Positions 40,043 to 51,715 of a stretch of DNA of 64,000 nucleotides are shown piece after piece. Under the pieces are notes generated by a model. That model was not told where the DNA came from. It saw nothing but the letters and a program-made list of their open reading frames with translations, and ran no database searches. Every line of letters begins with the position of its first letter. Position 1 is the first letter of the stretch. Source of the stretch: Cricetomys ansorgei (Eukaryota; Chordata; Mammalia; Rodentia; Nesomyidae); assembly GCA_026225945.1 (NCBI GenBank), contig JAMJFZ010003746.1, positions 5,506,501-5,570,500 of the forward strand. The letters are read 5' to 3'. Made by a program: the position numbers and the translations under genes.

Positions 40043-43000
40043 CTAGGAGATAGGAGAGAGAAGGCTGGTGTCAAAACCTGGCCACTGGCAGTGTACTGAT
40101 TACACAAACATACCAATTTAAATGTTTTTCAATGTAAGGGAAACCTCCTCACGTTCTTATCTCTGGCTTGTCTTAAGCTCCGACTCTTCCGTACTGAATG
40201 GAGCAGCTTCACTTAGCGCCACTATGCGTCTCTGCAGGTCTCTTGTCATTTTTCTAGTTGCTAAAACTGGTTGCTGCCGAACACTGGTTCTCGAGACAGG
40301 GCCTCACTTTGTAGCTCTAAGCTGTCTTGGAAATCACTATGCAGACTATGCTGACCTCAAACTCAAGAGATCTGCTTGTCTCTGCCTCGTGAGTGCTGGG
40401 ATTAAAAGTTTGTTGTGCTGGGGCTGGAGAGACGTCTCAGTGGTTAAGACACCTGGCTGCTCTTCCAGAGGATCTAGGCTCTTCTATTCCCAGCACCCAC
40501 AAGGCAGCTCATAACCATCTGTAACCCAGGCACACAAGCGGTGCACAGACATACAGGCAATACACCCACATACACATAAAAAAAATGTACCACCACATCT
40601 GGCCCTTCTGAGGATTTTGATCTTAAGACATTTGACCACAAAGTTTAAAATCCAGGCGTCTAGGAAGACTCATGGAAATATGAAATGCTTTATGTAACAA
40701 ATCAGCTCCAGGTCATTTTATAGCAGGAGCTGCCTGGTTTGTAAATATCCTTAAGGCTGTTGAGCCAATAGGGTCATGAAGCTGTCAATGCTAGAATGAA
40801 ATGATTTTAATATCCATCTGGAAGGTTTTGGTGCTCGGGACTGTCCTTTTGTTCCTAAGCAGAACTAAGAAAGAACTATTCTTTCTTGCACAATCTCAGG
40901 TCCTTAAAGTTTCCAGTTTTGCCTTCATAATATTTTGTTGTTTTAAGACAGGGCCTCTCACTATAGCCCAGGTTGGCCTCAACCTCATACCAATCTCCCT
41001 GCCACAGCCTTCCAAGTGCTGGGATCTTGGGCAAGAACCACGGTACCTGCTTCATTCTTCCTCTGTTTCCTTGAAAAAGGAAGCAGGAAATGCGCTGTCA
41101 GGTTCTCCACAATCCTCCCTGGAGTATCTACTACAAAGCGTATCTCAGGTGTGTGTTGGCTTAAGTATGCTGGTTTGGGGATAGACTGTGCTTGATTTTA
41201 AGTTTACTTACTGCAGCCGAGGGGAAGAGCATTCCAACCAAAAAGTTGGAGGTCCAGTTAGAACAGCCAGCCACTGCCATGGCAGCTGGGCGGGGGCCCT
41301 GGCTGAAGAGTTCGGCCACAATAAACCAGGGAATGGGGCCTGGTCCAATCTCAAAGAAGGCCACATAGACCAAGATAGCCACAATACAGACAAAGCTCAT
41401 GGCTTCATACTCATCCTGTAAGAGAAAGGAACGAAGCGAAGTCCAGTTAAAAGGCAGCATGACATAAGGTCCATTTTTGGACCTGCTGTATAAAGCAACC
41501 ACTCAACTTGGAAGTCAAAGGCCTGGAGCTTCCGAATCCAAGCTATGTGATCTCCCCCGTCACTCTTTGTACCAAGACCATTCCAACATCTGTAAAATGG
41601 AACTAGCTCAAGATGATTGTTTTGATATCATTTTGTATTTTGAGACAGGGTCTTACCAAGAAGTCTTGGATGACCTAGAACTTGCTATGCTAACCCCTGC
41701 TGGCTTTGTGCTTGTGGAGGACCTCCTGCCTTTGCTAAGATTGAGATTACAGGTATGTAGTACCACCAATGTCTGGCCTTCAAGATGACAGTTAGGAATT
41801 AAATGAGACAGGGCCTACAGGATGCTCAGCAGGTAAAGGTCCTTCCCGTCAAGCTGCCCAACTTTGGTGCCCTGATCCACATGGTGGAAGTAACTGGAGG
41901 ATTTGGAATTCAAGGCCAGCCCTGGCTACATAAGACCTTACCTAGGAATTAAATTAGATAATGCACCTTATAAACCATATTACATACGCCCATCCCTGAA
42001 GGTGCACCTTCACTGAAACTTTTGGGCATCTCAAAGTTGACTTTATGGATGACCTGGAAGGTCAACACCCCACAGCTCCTGCCACAGAGAATCAACCACA
42101 GCCTCTCTCTAACCCCTTCCCCTTCCTCCACACAAAGAGCACTCACCTTCAGTAACAAAGAAACCGTCATGAAGACAGAGCAAACAGCCATGCCTCCCAG
42201 GCCTATCATGTGCAGGGTCCTCCTCCCTGCCCTCTCCACCAGGAACAGCTAGAAGACAAAACATTTCCGATTTCAAAAGCTCGCTGTGAACAGCATGACT
42301 CACCCCCCCTTTCCAGGCACACCCGGTCCTTTCCATGCCTCTTCTCCATCCACCCCAAATGTGCTGAATGAGTGGAGACTATTTCCACCCATCACTCGAT
42401 ATTCTTTTTTGCAGAGGAATTAAACAGACAAAACAGGCTTAACTAAACAAGTGGCGTTGAAAGACGGCGGTCTACGCCTGAACATTTGTGGGAAGGAGTC
42501 TTGCCTCAGCCACCCCCACCCCCCCAGTCACCAAGCTACCCAACTCACAGAAACGACAGTGAAGATGGTATTAACCACACCCGCTCCAATCGTGGCATAG
42601 ATTGGCTCCTGGACACCTGCGTCCTTGAAGATTCCTGTTGAGTAATAGAACACCTACGAGGAAACAAAGCCCCTCACTGATTCCACCCGGGAACGCCGGG
42701 GTCCTCCGCATCTCTACCTCCCAGCTCTCCCTCTACTGAACGTTTCCTTCTGACGCTAGCCCACTACCTAGTTGACCCTACTTTCCTTTCTTGCCTTTTT
42801 TTTTTTTTTTAAAGGAGATGTGTGACAGAGTCTTATTCCGTAGGCTTTGCTTCTCCGGTGCTGGGATCACAGGAATGCATCACCACGTCCACCCAGCTCA
42901 TTCACTTTCCTGTGTTCACTTTGCTAATTTTTAAACACTTAAATCTCTTCTCTCTGTTTTGTCTCATTACGTAGGGCTGGATGGCCTTAACTCCTCCTAA

Positions 43001-46000
43001 TCCTCCTGCCTCAGCCTCCACAGTGATAAGATAAAGTGTTACCAGCTTACTTTTGCCTTTAGGTCATTTTTTAATTATTATGCAGGGTGTGGTGATGCAC
43101 ACCTTTAATCCCAGCACCCGGGAGGCTGAGGCAGGAGAATCTGTTCAAGGCAGACTCGTCTATAGAGTGAGACCCTGTCTCAAAAACCAGCAAAAACTAA
43201 AAAGATAAAAGGAAAAACCATAAAAGAACAGCAACAAAACCCCAAGGTCGGTAATACCAGCCTAGAGCACTTACACAACCTACATACAGGTCCTTAGTTT
43301 AGTCCCTAATTCTGTAAGACAAACAAAATGAAATAAAACATCACTTGCTCAAAAAAATAGGTTGTTAAAGTAACTTTTCTTCTTCCTTTTTTTTTTTTTG
43401 GAGACAAGGCCTTTCTATGTAATCCTGGCTGTCCTTGAACTCACTTTGCAGACAAAGCTGGCCTCCAACTTAAGAGATCCACCTGCCTCTGCCTTCAGGG
43501 TGCTGGGATGAAAGGCGTGCACCATCATTCCTGGCTGGTTTTACTTTTTAAAGAAGCCCAGCCACTTTCGCAACAGACTCTTGGCTCGGTAGGTACAGGA
43601 AAATCCCAACCTGCACGTTTGGGTTCGAGTACACCCAGGCCAAAATCTTCGCACTGAGTCAACTGGGAGCCTTCCTAGTGCAACAGTGAGCTCCCTGAAG
43701 TGGGGGCGCGGGCATCCTGCACCGTGTGCCTCCATTTCTGCTGTTTTACAGGACGAGGACTGGGGTGAGGTGGCCAGGAAGGTGTGTCTGGAGCCTCAAC
43801 CCGCAAGCGCATATTCCGAGGTTGTGTATGGTGAGGTCTTGTGTAGCCCCAGCTGGCTTGGAACTTAATAGGTACATCAGGGTGGCCTCAAATTTGTGGT
43901 GATCTTGAGGTCTTGAGTTCTGGGATTACAGATGTGAACCACCACATCTGGATCCAGAATTTTTTTTGCTGTTGTTGTTGAGATGGGAGTCTTACTGTGT
44001 GCTGCTGACCTCAAATATCCGGGTACTAATGACCCTCCTGCTCTAGCTCCTGGAGTAACTACACTCTACAGGCATATGCCAACCTGCCAACAAGAACAGG
44101 TGATCTTAGGAAAATGTTGCTAGGCCCCTCTGATCCCACAGTGAGCACTCACAGCATTGATCCCAGACAGCTGCTGAGACAGCTGGAGCACGATGGAGAT
44201 GAGCAGGGGCTGGTGGTAGGTAGGAGATCTGAAGAGCTCCAGCACGGTGACCTGCTTCTCCTGCGCCATCCTGGCGCTCTCATCCTTCATCTCCTGGATC
44301 TCCTGGGACACATCCTGGGTGCCCCACAACTGCTGGAGGACTGGGGGAAAGAGGCACAAAGAATAAAGATACTGTGTCCACCCCAAACTGTTTCCTATCA
44401 GACCGCAGGCAAGAAGCTACGTAAGATGAATGTGCTGACAGCATCCACATTCCCTTGACCTGACTCGGCTGTCAGAAAACTCTCCATGCACATGGAGAAG
44501 CAGGACAGGGAGGCGACAGGAAACATACCCGTGACCCTCACCCTCACCCACTCACAAAACCAAATTCCCACGGTGATGTACGAAAGAGCACTCACTCTCC
44601 TTAGCACGGTCCTCCTCCTTTTTGTTAATGAGCAGGAATCTGGGACTTTCAGGGCAGAACGGAAGGGCTGCGCTTTGTAGGATGGCTGGGATGATGGTTA
44701 AGCCCAATAGACCAGGCCACAGCTCTTCAGAGCCCAGGATGAAGTCCAAACCAAAGATCTAGAAGCCAGACAAAGAGACTCCTGAACCCCAGTCATACTT
44801 CCCAGGCAACTAATTCATTGTTCAGGAAAATCACTCATGCTTTTGCTATACATAGAAAAAAGTTGTTTCTTTTCCTTTCTGGGTGATGCGTGCATCATCA
44901 GCTACCTTATGAACTATAGGGACAGTATCTGAAACATACACATATACATAATTGAACACATGCCAGGTCCCGAGTCTTTCACCTACATCAGTTCACAGGG
45001 CAGAGCTAGCATTCATTACATATGTAAAATTGAAGGGTACCTGAGCCACAAGAATCCCGACAACGATGCCCAACTGGTTCAGTGTGCCGAAGGCACCCCG
45101 CAGGGCAGTGGGAGACACCTCGCCAATGTACATGGGCACGAAGCCCGTGCACAGTCCACAGAAGATGCCAATAATCAAGCGGCCCAGGATCAGCATCTCA
45201 ACAGACTCGGCTATCTTGGAGAAGCCCATAAGGCAGCCACCAGTGACGGCCAACAGGTTGACCAGAAGCATTGAATTGCGCCTGCAAGGTTAATCAAAGA
45301 CAAAGTGCAGTTAGCCCCGTAAGAGGCTCCCTATCTCTCTCCCTTGTCCTCACTGCTCTGCTTTTCTGCAGGCTCTTAAGGTACAAGTCTCTTTGTAGAT
45401 GGGAGGGAACGATGTCATCGCTGAGCTACATCTCTGGCTTCTTTTTACTAAAAAAATAATAAAATGTATTTATTACTGTGTTGTGCATGTGTGCATGTCC
45501 AGGTGCCAATGTGCCATGGCACAGGTGGGGGTCAGCAGGCTTCATGACAAGAGCTTCTACCTGCTGGGCACCCCACAGGCCCCTTTCTGTGCTTTTGTTA
45601 CATTTCATGGCAGAACTGATACTGTAATGATGGTAGGATATCGAAGACAACACTCTTCATGTGTCACTCGCCAAAAAGAACATTCAAAAGGTAGCCAATA
45701 TCAACTCTCAGTGTGGAGCCAGTTACGGGCTACACTGACTGGTACTGTTAACTGGCGTGGAAAAAAACTGCTGCTTTCGTGCTAAACACAGGTGGCAAAG
45801 CACTGACACAACTGTGACAGGCATAAAAATTAACAGTGAAAACCAGCAATACCTGCTTGAGGGGCCTACTTGAGGGGTCTGGCTTTTTGAGACGGGGTCT
45901 CACTCACTATACAGCCCTAGCTGGCTTCAAACTCAGATCCACCTGTTTTCGCCTCCTGAGCACTGGGATTAAACGTGAGCACCATCACATCTGTGATTCT

Positions 46001-49000
46001 TTTTTGTTTTGTTTTTTCGAGACGGGGTTTCTCTGTTGTAACTCTTGGCTGTCCTGGAACTCACTCTGTAGACCAGGCTGGCTTCAAACTCAAGAGATTC
46101 GCCTGCCTCTGCCTCCTGAATGCTGGGATTAAAGGCGTGCACCACCTTCTGGCTACATCGGTGATTCTGACTTTGATAGAGCGCTGAACTACACAGAGTT
46201 GGGAAAAATTCTGATACACAGTTCTCATCTCCAGAGGCTCATTTAACCGGCTTGCCGTTGATGCAGCACTTGGATTCCTAAAAGCTCCCCCGGGGGATCC
46301 TAAATGTGCAACCAAGGTGCACAAGTGCCATTAAGCGAAAAAAAAATAATAAAAAATGTTTTTATAAAAAATAAATAAATAAATAAAAGAAAAGAAAAAT
46401 TACCCTCCTTGCCATTTTTTTCCCTGATGAGGTTCCTTGGCTAATGGAAAAAAGCCACAGCGCTTGAGTCAGGGGACCCCATTAAAACCCTAATTGACAA
46501 TTAAACATTATCCAATAGATTGGCTTTCCTAATTATCTTCAATTCAATTTGTATGTCTGAAACACCTTACTTTTCAATTTAAAGATATTTTTTGTGTGTA
46601 TCTATATGGCGATGTATGCCACAGGAAGCACGTGCAGTACTATTTGTGGAGGTCAGAGGTCAACTCATGGAGAAGGTTCTCTCCTTCCACCATGTGGCTC
46701 CTGGGCTGACCTCGAAACCCATGATCCTCTGCCAGAGCCTGAGTGCTGACCTGTGTGCTCGTGCAGCCACACCCAACCGTAGAACACCTCGTTTGTTAAT
46801 GGTTCCTTATCAGTCCCGTCTGAAAATATACATTTCTCTTAGAGATAGTCTATTATTTTACTCAGTTTTCTCTTTAGGGGAAAATATCAGTTACTGAGCT
46901 ACTGTCCACATTTCCCACAAGGTAATAATTACAAAAAGTGTTTTATAAAATAATGAAAAAGTTTCCAGGCAACGTCCCAAAATACTCAACAAAAATAACT
47001 TCTGGCTGGGTTTTGTGGAATTCAGGAAGCAGAGTTCGAGTTTGAGGCTAGCCTGGTCTACACACTGAGCCAGTGACCCCAGGGGGGAAAGGGAACCTTT
47101 GAGCTTAAAGGAGTCTAAGGAAACCCCACGATCCCATTAGAGCAAAATTAAACTAGCCTAAGCCGGACTACGGAGGCCAGCACTCAACAGATCTCTAGAA
47201 AGGCCAGCTGGAGCTTCACAGGCATAGCCCCTCAACAGCAGCCATATTTCAGGTCAGGTGGACTAGCGTTCCTCAAGTATAAATCAACATGTTCTCATAC
47301 AGGCACACCATCTCCCTGACCCAGCGCTCTCTGCCATCCAGTGGAGCCAGTACAGGCCTATTCCTTGCCCGGTATCTCATCAGTACCTGCCAAAGCGGTT
47401 GACAAAGAGTCCAACAGAAAAAGAGCCAATCATGCCACCAACTGAGAAGATGGCCACACACAGGGACCAGAGGGTTGTCAGCAGCCCCTCGCTTGGTAGG
47501 TCTTCTAACCTCTCTTCCAAAGTGTAGTTGAGAAAGTCCTTTATGATCTGCATGATAAAATGCACAGTGGGAGGACAGACCATTAAATCTGGGTGAGAAT
47601 AGCAGACAGGTACCAGGGGTGGCTTCCTCTCTCAGAGGAGGGGAGATATGTGAGGGAGGAAAGGCTCCACCTTTGAAGAGGGAAATTCTAGGACATTCCT
47701 CGAAATGTCCAGTAGGTGGCAGCACAGATGTTCACGTTGAGCCCCACCCTTGTCACAACTTCCTATGTTAGTAATCCCTAAGGAAGACTACAGAAAATGG
47801 ACCTCCGATTTGGTGAGGAGCAAGAGGCCAGAGCACCAGGAGCAAAGAGCCTGGCCAAGGCTTCTTTGTCAGCATATTAACCCTCCCCCCGTCTTACCCT
47901 GGCATCGTAAATTCCCAATCCTACTTAAAGAACAACTTTGCTATTCCTTTTCACTCGGGGTGCTTGACACTCACTGTCTCAGGTGCATTGATGACTCCAG
48001 TGTTGTAGCCAAATTGGAAAGAGCCGATTGTGGCAACAGTAATGGCGAACACCAGAGATGGGGTCACCTGGAGAGAAGACAAGGAGAAAATACAAACTTT
48101 GACTAAGGACATTCTCTCCCTCCCCAGGATGTCTGGTTGGCGCCAGTTTGAGGCAATCCTCTGCTTGCAGAATGCTAGGATTTCAAGCACATTTGGGAAG
48201 AAGGAAAAACTGGACTCAAAATTGAATCACTGCTCAGGGACAGTGCTATGTGGGAATGCCTTTAATCTCCAAACTCTCCAAGGCAGGCAGATCTGGAGCT
48301 AGAGAGCAGTACCAGCCCAGCCAAGCCAGGGCTACACAGTGAGGCCAGAGGTTGGGAGCTGGGAGGAGAGGGAGAAAGGGGAAGAGGGAGAGAAGAGAGA
48401 CCATTGCACCAGCAGGACCAAAGTAGTACACATCTGTAATCCCAGCACTCATGAGACCAAAGCCATATGCTCATGAGTTCAAAGTCAGCCTGGACTACAT
48501 ACATAGTGAAACATTGTCTCAAAAATAAAACAAACAAGCAGGCATGGGTCTGCGTAAGGAAGTGGGATTGCAAGGCCTGAGGTGGTTCATGCCCATAATG
48601 CCAGCAGTTATGGAGGCTGAGGCAGGAGGATAGCCATGAGTTCAGTTCATGGCCAGCCTGAGCTCCAGTGAGACTTTCTATCAAAACATAAAACACAATA
48701 AATCCCAACCCCCAAAAAAACAAGAGGGTAGAGCACAAGACAGCTTTAAGGTTTCTAAGAACTGACTGTTCGGCAGGAACTAGATCTAACCATCTAATGT
48801 GGTCTTAGCTGTCCTCAAATGCCCCCCCAAAAAAATTAATAGTTAAAAAAAAAAATCACCTCGTTCTCCACTCTCCCCACCCACTTTAGGTCATTTCCCC
48901 CCATCCCTTTTCCTTTTTTTTTTTTTTTGAGGCAGGATTCCACACTCGGTATTCCAAGCTAACTTCAAACTCATCTCAATCCTCCTGCTTTGGTCTCTCA

Positions 49001-50241
49001 AATGTGGGATTACAGGTGTGAGATGCTATGTTTTTCTTTACTTAAAGTTCTATTTTTCTGATTTCTCGTCCATCCACTTCAGTTCCATCCAGCTTTCTAT
49101 AAATGGCAGGGCTTCATTCTTAACAGCTGACTAATACTCAATAGTGTATCTCCATTATTTTATTATTACTCATTCATCTGTCGATGGGCTGCTCTTATCT
49201 GTGTACTTGTGTAACCTACCAGCAACATCCTGGGCCCTCTTGAGAGTCTTCCTGTTCACTAAATATGGTACTATTCTCCACCCAGCTAGGCAGATCATCT
49301 GCCGGTTTTGAACACAAGATCAGGAGCCATTTGTAGCAGAGGGGAGTCAGGCCCACATCTCACCTTGCTGAGAATCACGCAAGTGAGCAGAGGCAACTCA
49401 AACTGGAATCTGAAGCCAGCCTCTTGGCTCACCACAACCTCTTCAATTGCCCTTAAGTTACTTTTCTTTAAGGTCACACCGGGTAGGAGGCTGAGAGCTT
49501 CTGCCCAAGAGCTGACCTTCGGGGCAGCCTCCCAGCCTCAGCGTTAGGTGCTAGGGCTGTCTCTTCCAAGGTTCCTGCCAAGTCCTTTCCTTGTAGTAAA
49601 AACTTCTTTTCCCATCTCTTCCATCTCGCTTTTTTCACTTCCTTTTTTTACTTCCTTTTCCAATAAATTAATCTTCGTGAAAATGCCCTTTCCCTTAAAA
49701 ATACTGGCTGCGTCCTTCGCCCACAGTAACTGACACATTTTACACTCTCAACCACAGTAAGGGCAAACTGGACTTCTCTCTCCATAATATCCGGGCATCC
49801 GAAGGACGAACGGATGGATGCTGAACGCAAGCCCAAGCCAAGCCCAGGTCCTCTCAAGGTCTAATGCTTTCCCAAGCCTTCCTGACAGCTCCGAGACTCT
49901 CGTAAATCCCCACAGCCAATCCCGCTACCTTATTTGCGCTCAGCAGCCTCATTACTGTTACATCCAACACACTCGAGAAGCACACAGCTTCTTTGGTGAC
50001 TTTCACACGAATAGGAAGGTTCCCGGGAGGATCCCTGATCAGGTAGGAGATGCGTGGAACCATAACATAACAGAGTGCCGGAGCTGATACGAAAAGGCCT
50101 CCGGATGGCTCGGTGACTTAGGAAAAACCGGAGCGTGACAATCGGCACTAAGGCTTGCCTTTGTGAAGACCCCCAAGCAAACAGACAAAAAAAAAAAAAA
50201 AAAAATAGCAACAAACCAGTTCTTACCTTCACTGTCCCCAT
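39833..50241 (-). CDS. Slc2a3: Solute carrier family 2 member 3, facilitative glucose transporter GLUT3
   Basis: GLUT3 is a high-affinity glucose uniporter of the plasma membrane, prominent in neurons, trophoblast and early embryo; it belongs to the sugar-porter branch of the major facilitator superfamily with 12 membrane helices. Ten coding exons on the minus strand: 50227-50241, 47975-48067, 47387-47547, 45041-45281, 44596-44758, 44153-44340, 42549-42653, 42147-42248, 41212-41415, 39833-40042. They total 1482 nt, giving 493 residues, the same length as mouse GLUT3, with all junctions GT-AG and no stop. Visible signatures: NYT glycosylation sequon after helix 1, RFGRR in loop 2-3, [11 protein letters not shown] at 277-279 before SGINA (helix 7, glucose preference), GPGPIPWF in helix 10, and PETKGRTF at the C-terminus. 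The ATG context (A at -3, G at +4) is strong. The gene looks fully functional. Confidence 0.97.
40288..40412 (-). mobile_element. B1 SINE in Slc2a3 intron 9
   Basis: ctcgagacagggcctcactt and cgtgagtgctgggattaaa. Confidence 0.85.
40420..40590 (+). mobile_element. B2 SINE in Slc2a3 intron 9
   Basis: ggggctggagagacgtctca and gctgctcttccagaggatc. Confidence 0.88.
40939..41052 (-). mobile_element. B1 SINE in Slc2a3 intron 9
   Basis: tagcccaggttggcctcaac and ttccaagtgctgggatctt. Confidence 0.78.
41212..41415 (-). CDS. Slc2a3: Slc2a3 coding exon 9
   Basis: 204 nt, residues 357-424. [20 protein letters not shown] precedes [20 protein letters not shown] (helix 10) and [17 protein letters not shown] (helix 11). 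Confidence 0.96.
41632..41940. mobile_element. B1-like (reverse) and B3-like (forward) SINEs in Slc2a3 intron 8
   Basis: Reverse B1 text at 41632-41780 (ttttgagacagggtcttacc), then forward B3-like text at 41810-41940 (caggatgctcagcaggtaaa). Confidence 0.65.
42147..42248 (-). CDS. Slc2a3: Slc2a3 coding exon 8
   Basis: 102 nt, residues 323-356, [19 protein letters not shown] to SLLLK: the second RAGRR loop motif and helix 9. Confidence 0.96.
42549..42653 (-). CDS. Slc2a3: Slc2a3 coding exon 7
   Basis: 105 nt, residues 288-322, [20 protein letters not shown] to TVVS: end of helix 7 and helix 8. The codons are read directly from the minus strand. Acceptor ctcgtag, donor gtgagt. Confidence 0.94.
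43083..43215 (+). mobile_element. B1 SINE in Slc2a3 intron 6
   Basis: gggtgtggtgatgcacacct and cagcacccgggaggctgag. Confidence 0.88.
43386..43537 (-). mobile_element. B1 SINE in Slc2a3 intron 6
   Basis: tttggagacaaggcctttct and gggtgctgggatgaaaggc. Confidence 0.85.
43835..44090 (-). mobile_element. Two degraded B1-like SINEs in Slc2a3 intron 6
   Basis: tgtgtagccccagctggctt to ttacagatgtgaaccacca, then (TTG)n head and gagatgggagtcttactgtg. Confidence 0.6.
44153..44340 (-). CDS. Slc2a3: Slc2a3 coding exon 6
   Basis: 188 nt, residues 225-287: cytosolic loop ([20 protein letters not shown]) and helix 7 with [11 protein letters not shown], which contains the substrate-selecting QLS. Confidence 0.96.
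44596..44758 (-). CDS. Slc2a3: Slc2a3 coding exon 5
   Basis: 163 nt, residues 171-224 plus one base. [17 protein letters not shown] is followed by helix 6 and the PESPRFLL motif at the start of the large cytosolic loop. Acceptor ttctag, donor gtgagt. Confidence 0.96.
45041..45281 (-). CDS. Slc2a3: Slc2a3 coding exon 4
   Basis: 241 nt, completing residue 90 and encoding residues 91-170, [10 protein letters not shown] to GILVAQ: helices 3 to 5, including the GRLIIG and [12 protein letters not shown] signatures of sugar porters. Confidence 0.96.
45457..45605 (-). mobile_element. B3-type SINE in Slc2a3 intron 3
   Basis: aaaatgtatttattactgtg head and gacaagagcttctacctgct. Confidence 0.55.
45885..46158 (-). 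mobile_element. Two B1 SINEs in Slc2a3 intron 3
   Basis: A diverged copy at 45885-45995 (gagacggggtctcactcact) and a well-preserved copy at 46003-46158 (tagaccaggctggcttcaaa). Confidence 0.85.
46578..46785 (-). mobile_element. B3-type SINE in Slc2a3 intron 3
   Basis: ggaggtcagaggtcaactcat and tccttccaccatgtggctc. Confidence 0.72.
46786..47380. other. Slc2a3 intron 3, little recognised
   Basis: A faint B1 trace near 47000-47080; otherwise unique intronic sequence. Confidence 0.4.
47387..47547 (-). CDS. Slc2a3: Slc2a3 coding exon 3
   Basis: 161 nt, residues 37-90. It starts [16 protein letters not shown], with the N-glycosylation sequon in the first outer loop, then helix 2 and the RFGR motif split across the junction. 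Confidence 0.96.
47709..47724 (+). promoter_or_regulatory. CTCF-like motif in Slc2a3 intron 2
   Basis: CCAGTAGGTGGCAGCA matches the CTCF core consensus throughout, in plus orientation, opposite to the site at 24.6 kb. It lies between coding exons 2 and 3. Confidence 0.65.
47975..48067 (-). CDS. Slc2a3: Slc2a3 coding exon 2
   Basis: 93 nt, residues 6-36, [20 protein letters not shown] and on to NAPET: membrane helix 1. Acceptor ctccag, donor gtgagt. Confidence 0.96.
48250..48720 (+). mobile_element. Degraded B1-type SINEs in Slc2a3 intron 1
   Basis: Three diverged forward copies: about 48250-48345, 48422-48535 (cacatctgtaatcccagcac) and 48570-48715 (ggcaggaggatagccatgag). Confidence 0.65.
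48912..49030 (-). mobile_element. B1-like SINE in Slc2a3 intron 1
   Basis: T-run, ttttgaggcaggattccaca and atgtgggattacaggtgtg. Confidence 0.65.
49060..49215 (-). mobile_element. LINE-1 3' fragment, minus orientation
   Basis: Reverse of the LINE-1 ORF2 end (gctgactaatactcaatagtg, then cattcatctgtcgatgggc). Upstream of Slc2a3 exon 2, in intron 1. Confidence 0.7.
49220..50226. other. Unique 3'-flank of Slc2a3 exon 1 (intron 1)
   Basis: About 1 kb of repeat-poor sequence just inside intron 1. First-intron regulatory sequence is possible but no strong motif cluster was recognised. Confidence 0.4.
50227..50241 (-). CDS. Slc2a3: Slc2a3 coding exon 1
   Basis: Only five codons (MGTVK) before donor gtaaga; phase 0. 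A very short first coding piece is normal for the class I GLUT genes. Confidence 0.93.
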
Positions 50242-50368
50242 GGTCCTAACCTAGTTCCCAAGTCTTAAGGAAGATGTAGGGTAGATTCCGGAGACACCGT
50301 CCACAGCCGATGCCTTCAGCAGCACGCACACCGCGTGAGGACCATCACAGCCAGAAGCCCAGCCTACA

Positions 50369-50376
50369 TATTTATA
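50369..50376 (-). promoter_or_regulatory. TATA box of Slc2a3
   Basis: TATAAATA on the minus strand, 128 bp upstream of the ATG. This implies transcription start near 50340 and a leader of about 100 nt. A CACCC-type box (ctccacccctt on minus) lies just upstream at about 50384-50396. Confidence 0.72.
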
Positions 50377-50383
50377 ATCTCTG

Positions 50384-50492
50384 CAAGGGGTGGAGCCTGC
50401 AAGCTCTTCCCCCCCCCCCCCCCGCCCCCCACCACTTCCAGCTCTACCCACGTCCCCCACCCTTAACCTATGACCTCAGGAATTTGACCTCA
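50384..50492 (-). promoter_or_regulatory. Slc2a3 proximal promoter elements
   Basis: Upstream of the TATA box, read on the minus strand: a CACCC box; a long G-run (C-run on plus at 50410-50430, Sp-type and possible G-quadruplex); one hypoxia-element core ACGTG (50449-50453); and two TGAGGTCA sites (50471-50478 and 50485-50492) spaced 14 bases start to start. Sp1/Sp3 and CREB are reported regulators of murine Glut3, so the GC-run and CRE-like pair are reasonable candidates; binding here is inferred. Confidence 0.45.
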
Positions 50493-50592
50493 GTTATCTC
50501 TTCACAGCCCCTCCCCCAAACCCCTAGCCTTTGCAAGCAATCAATCCCTCCCCCCCTCCCGGCTTTTTGAAAAACCACATCCTCCCCATGAG

Positions 50593-51560
50593 TTGTTGTT
50601 TTTTTTTTTTTTTTTTCTAAAGCTCATCCAAATTCCTTCCCTTTTTCAAGAGCCTACAGCCTTTTTGTTTCACAGGAAAAAAAAAATGGACTAAAAAGTT
50701 TGGAGGGCGGGCAAATTTGAAGGTGCTCGGGGTGGAATCTGTCTAGAGAGGAAAGCTAATCCATCTCAGGCAGAGTGGGTGCTGCTCCCAGCTGAAAGCA
50801 GAGGACCCATAACCCTCCGCGTCTGCCAGCCGCGTTTTCATTATAACCTGGTTCAAGGGAAGGAAAAGGAGGACCTGCCAGAAGAAAACTGGCAAGGGAC
50901 TCGTCCGGTTGTGAAGGCAGCCTAGATGTCTTGGAGCCTGACCAACGCTCCTGGGCTGCGAGAATCAAGTGTGGTACACAGTCCCAGTTCCTTACCAGAG
51001 CATACACCACCCCACCCCTTCTGAATTCTGCAGCTCTTGCCTCTGAGGTTTACAACAAATACAAAATTCAACTTAACAGATGTTTGCTGAGTGCCTACTG
51101 GGTCTTTAGTGAATAAAAAGAGCTGAGGGGAGGGGCATGGGTATACCGAGGTGGCCGGGCGTTTGCCCCGGCCCTGGGTTAACCTCCCAGAGCAATCGAT
51201 CAATAGACAAGAACAACTGATTACTAATTCTCATATAAGAAACGCTTACTAAAATTCTATTGGCTAGGGATTGTGTGTTTCTTGAAAGACAAGTGTGAGA
51301 CAAATATCTGATTACCACACTACACAAGAAAATGGGGAGCACTATGAAGGCCAGCAGGAGGCAGGCGGGAGCTCAGGTGAGTTTAGGGAGTGAATGAAGC
51401 AGCCGAGCTTGTGGTGGACAGCTGTGTGGCTGAGACTCTCTGCTCTGACTTCCCAGAGAAGTAAACCCTTTCCCCCCAAAAAACGGTGGGCAGGGGGTGG
51501 CTTAGTGAATACATGAGGAGGAAAAGCCATCATCACTCAGTAGCTTCAGTTTGTGAGCCC
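50593..51560. other. Unique sequence upstream of Slc2a3
   Basis: About 1 kb of repeat-poor sequence upstream of the promoter; no gene or clear motif cluster recognised. Confidence 0.4.
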
Positions 51561-51715
51561 AGTGCCAAGGCTCACACCTTTACTCCCAATACTCCGGGAG
51601 CCAGAGGTAGGAGAACTCAGGAGCCAGAGATGGGAGAATCTCTGTGAGTTCGAGGCCAGCCTGGTCTGTTTAGGGAGTTCCAGGACAGCCAGGGCTACAA
51701 ATAAAAACTTTTTTT
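51561..51715 (+). mobile_element. B1 SINE
   Basis: caaggctcacacctttactc and tgagttcgaggccagcctgg; contains a short internal duplication around 51600-51640. Confidence 0.85.

Noticed and set aside
24596..47724. A CTCF loop anchored by the two good motifs
   Set aside because: The motifs diverge (minus on the left, plus on the right), so loop extrusion would not be expected to join them; a boundary fits better.
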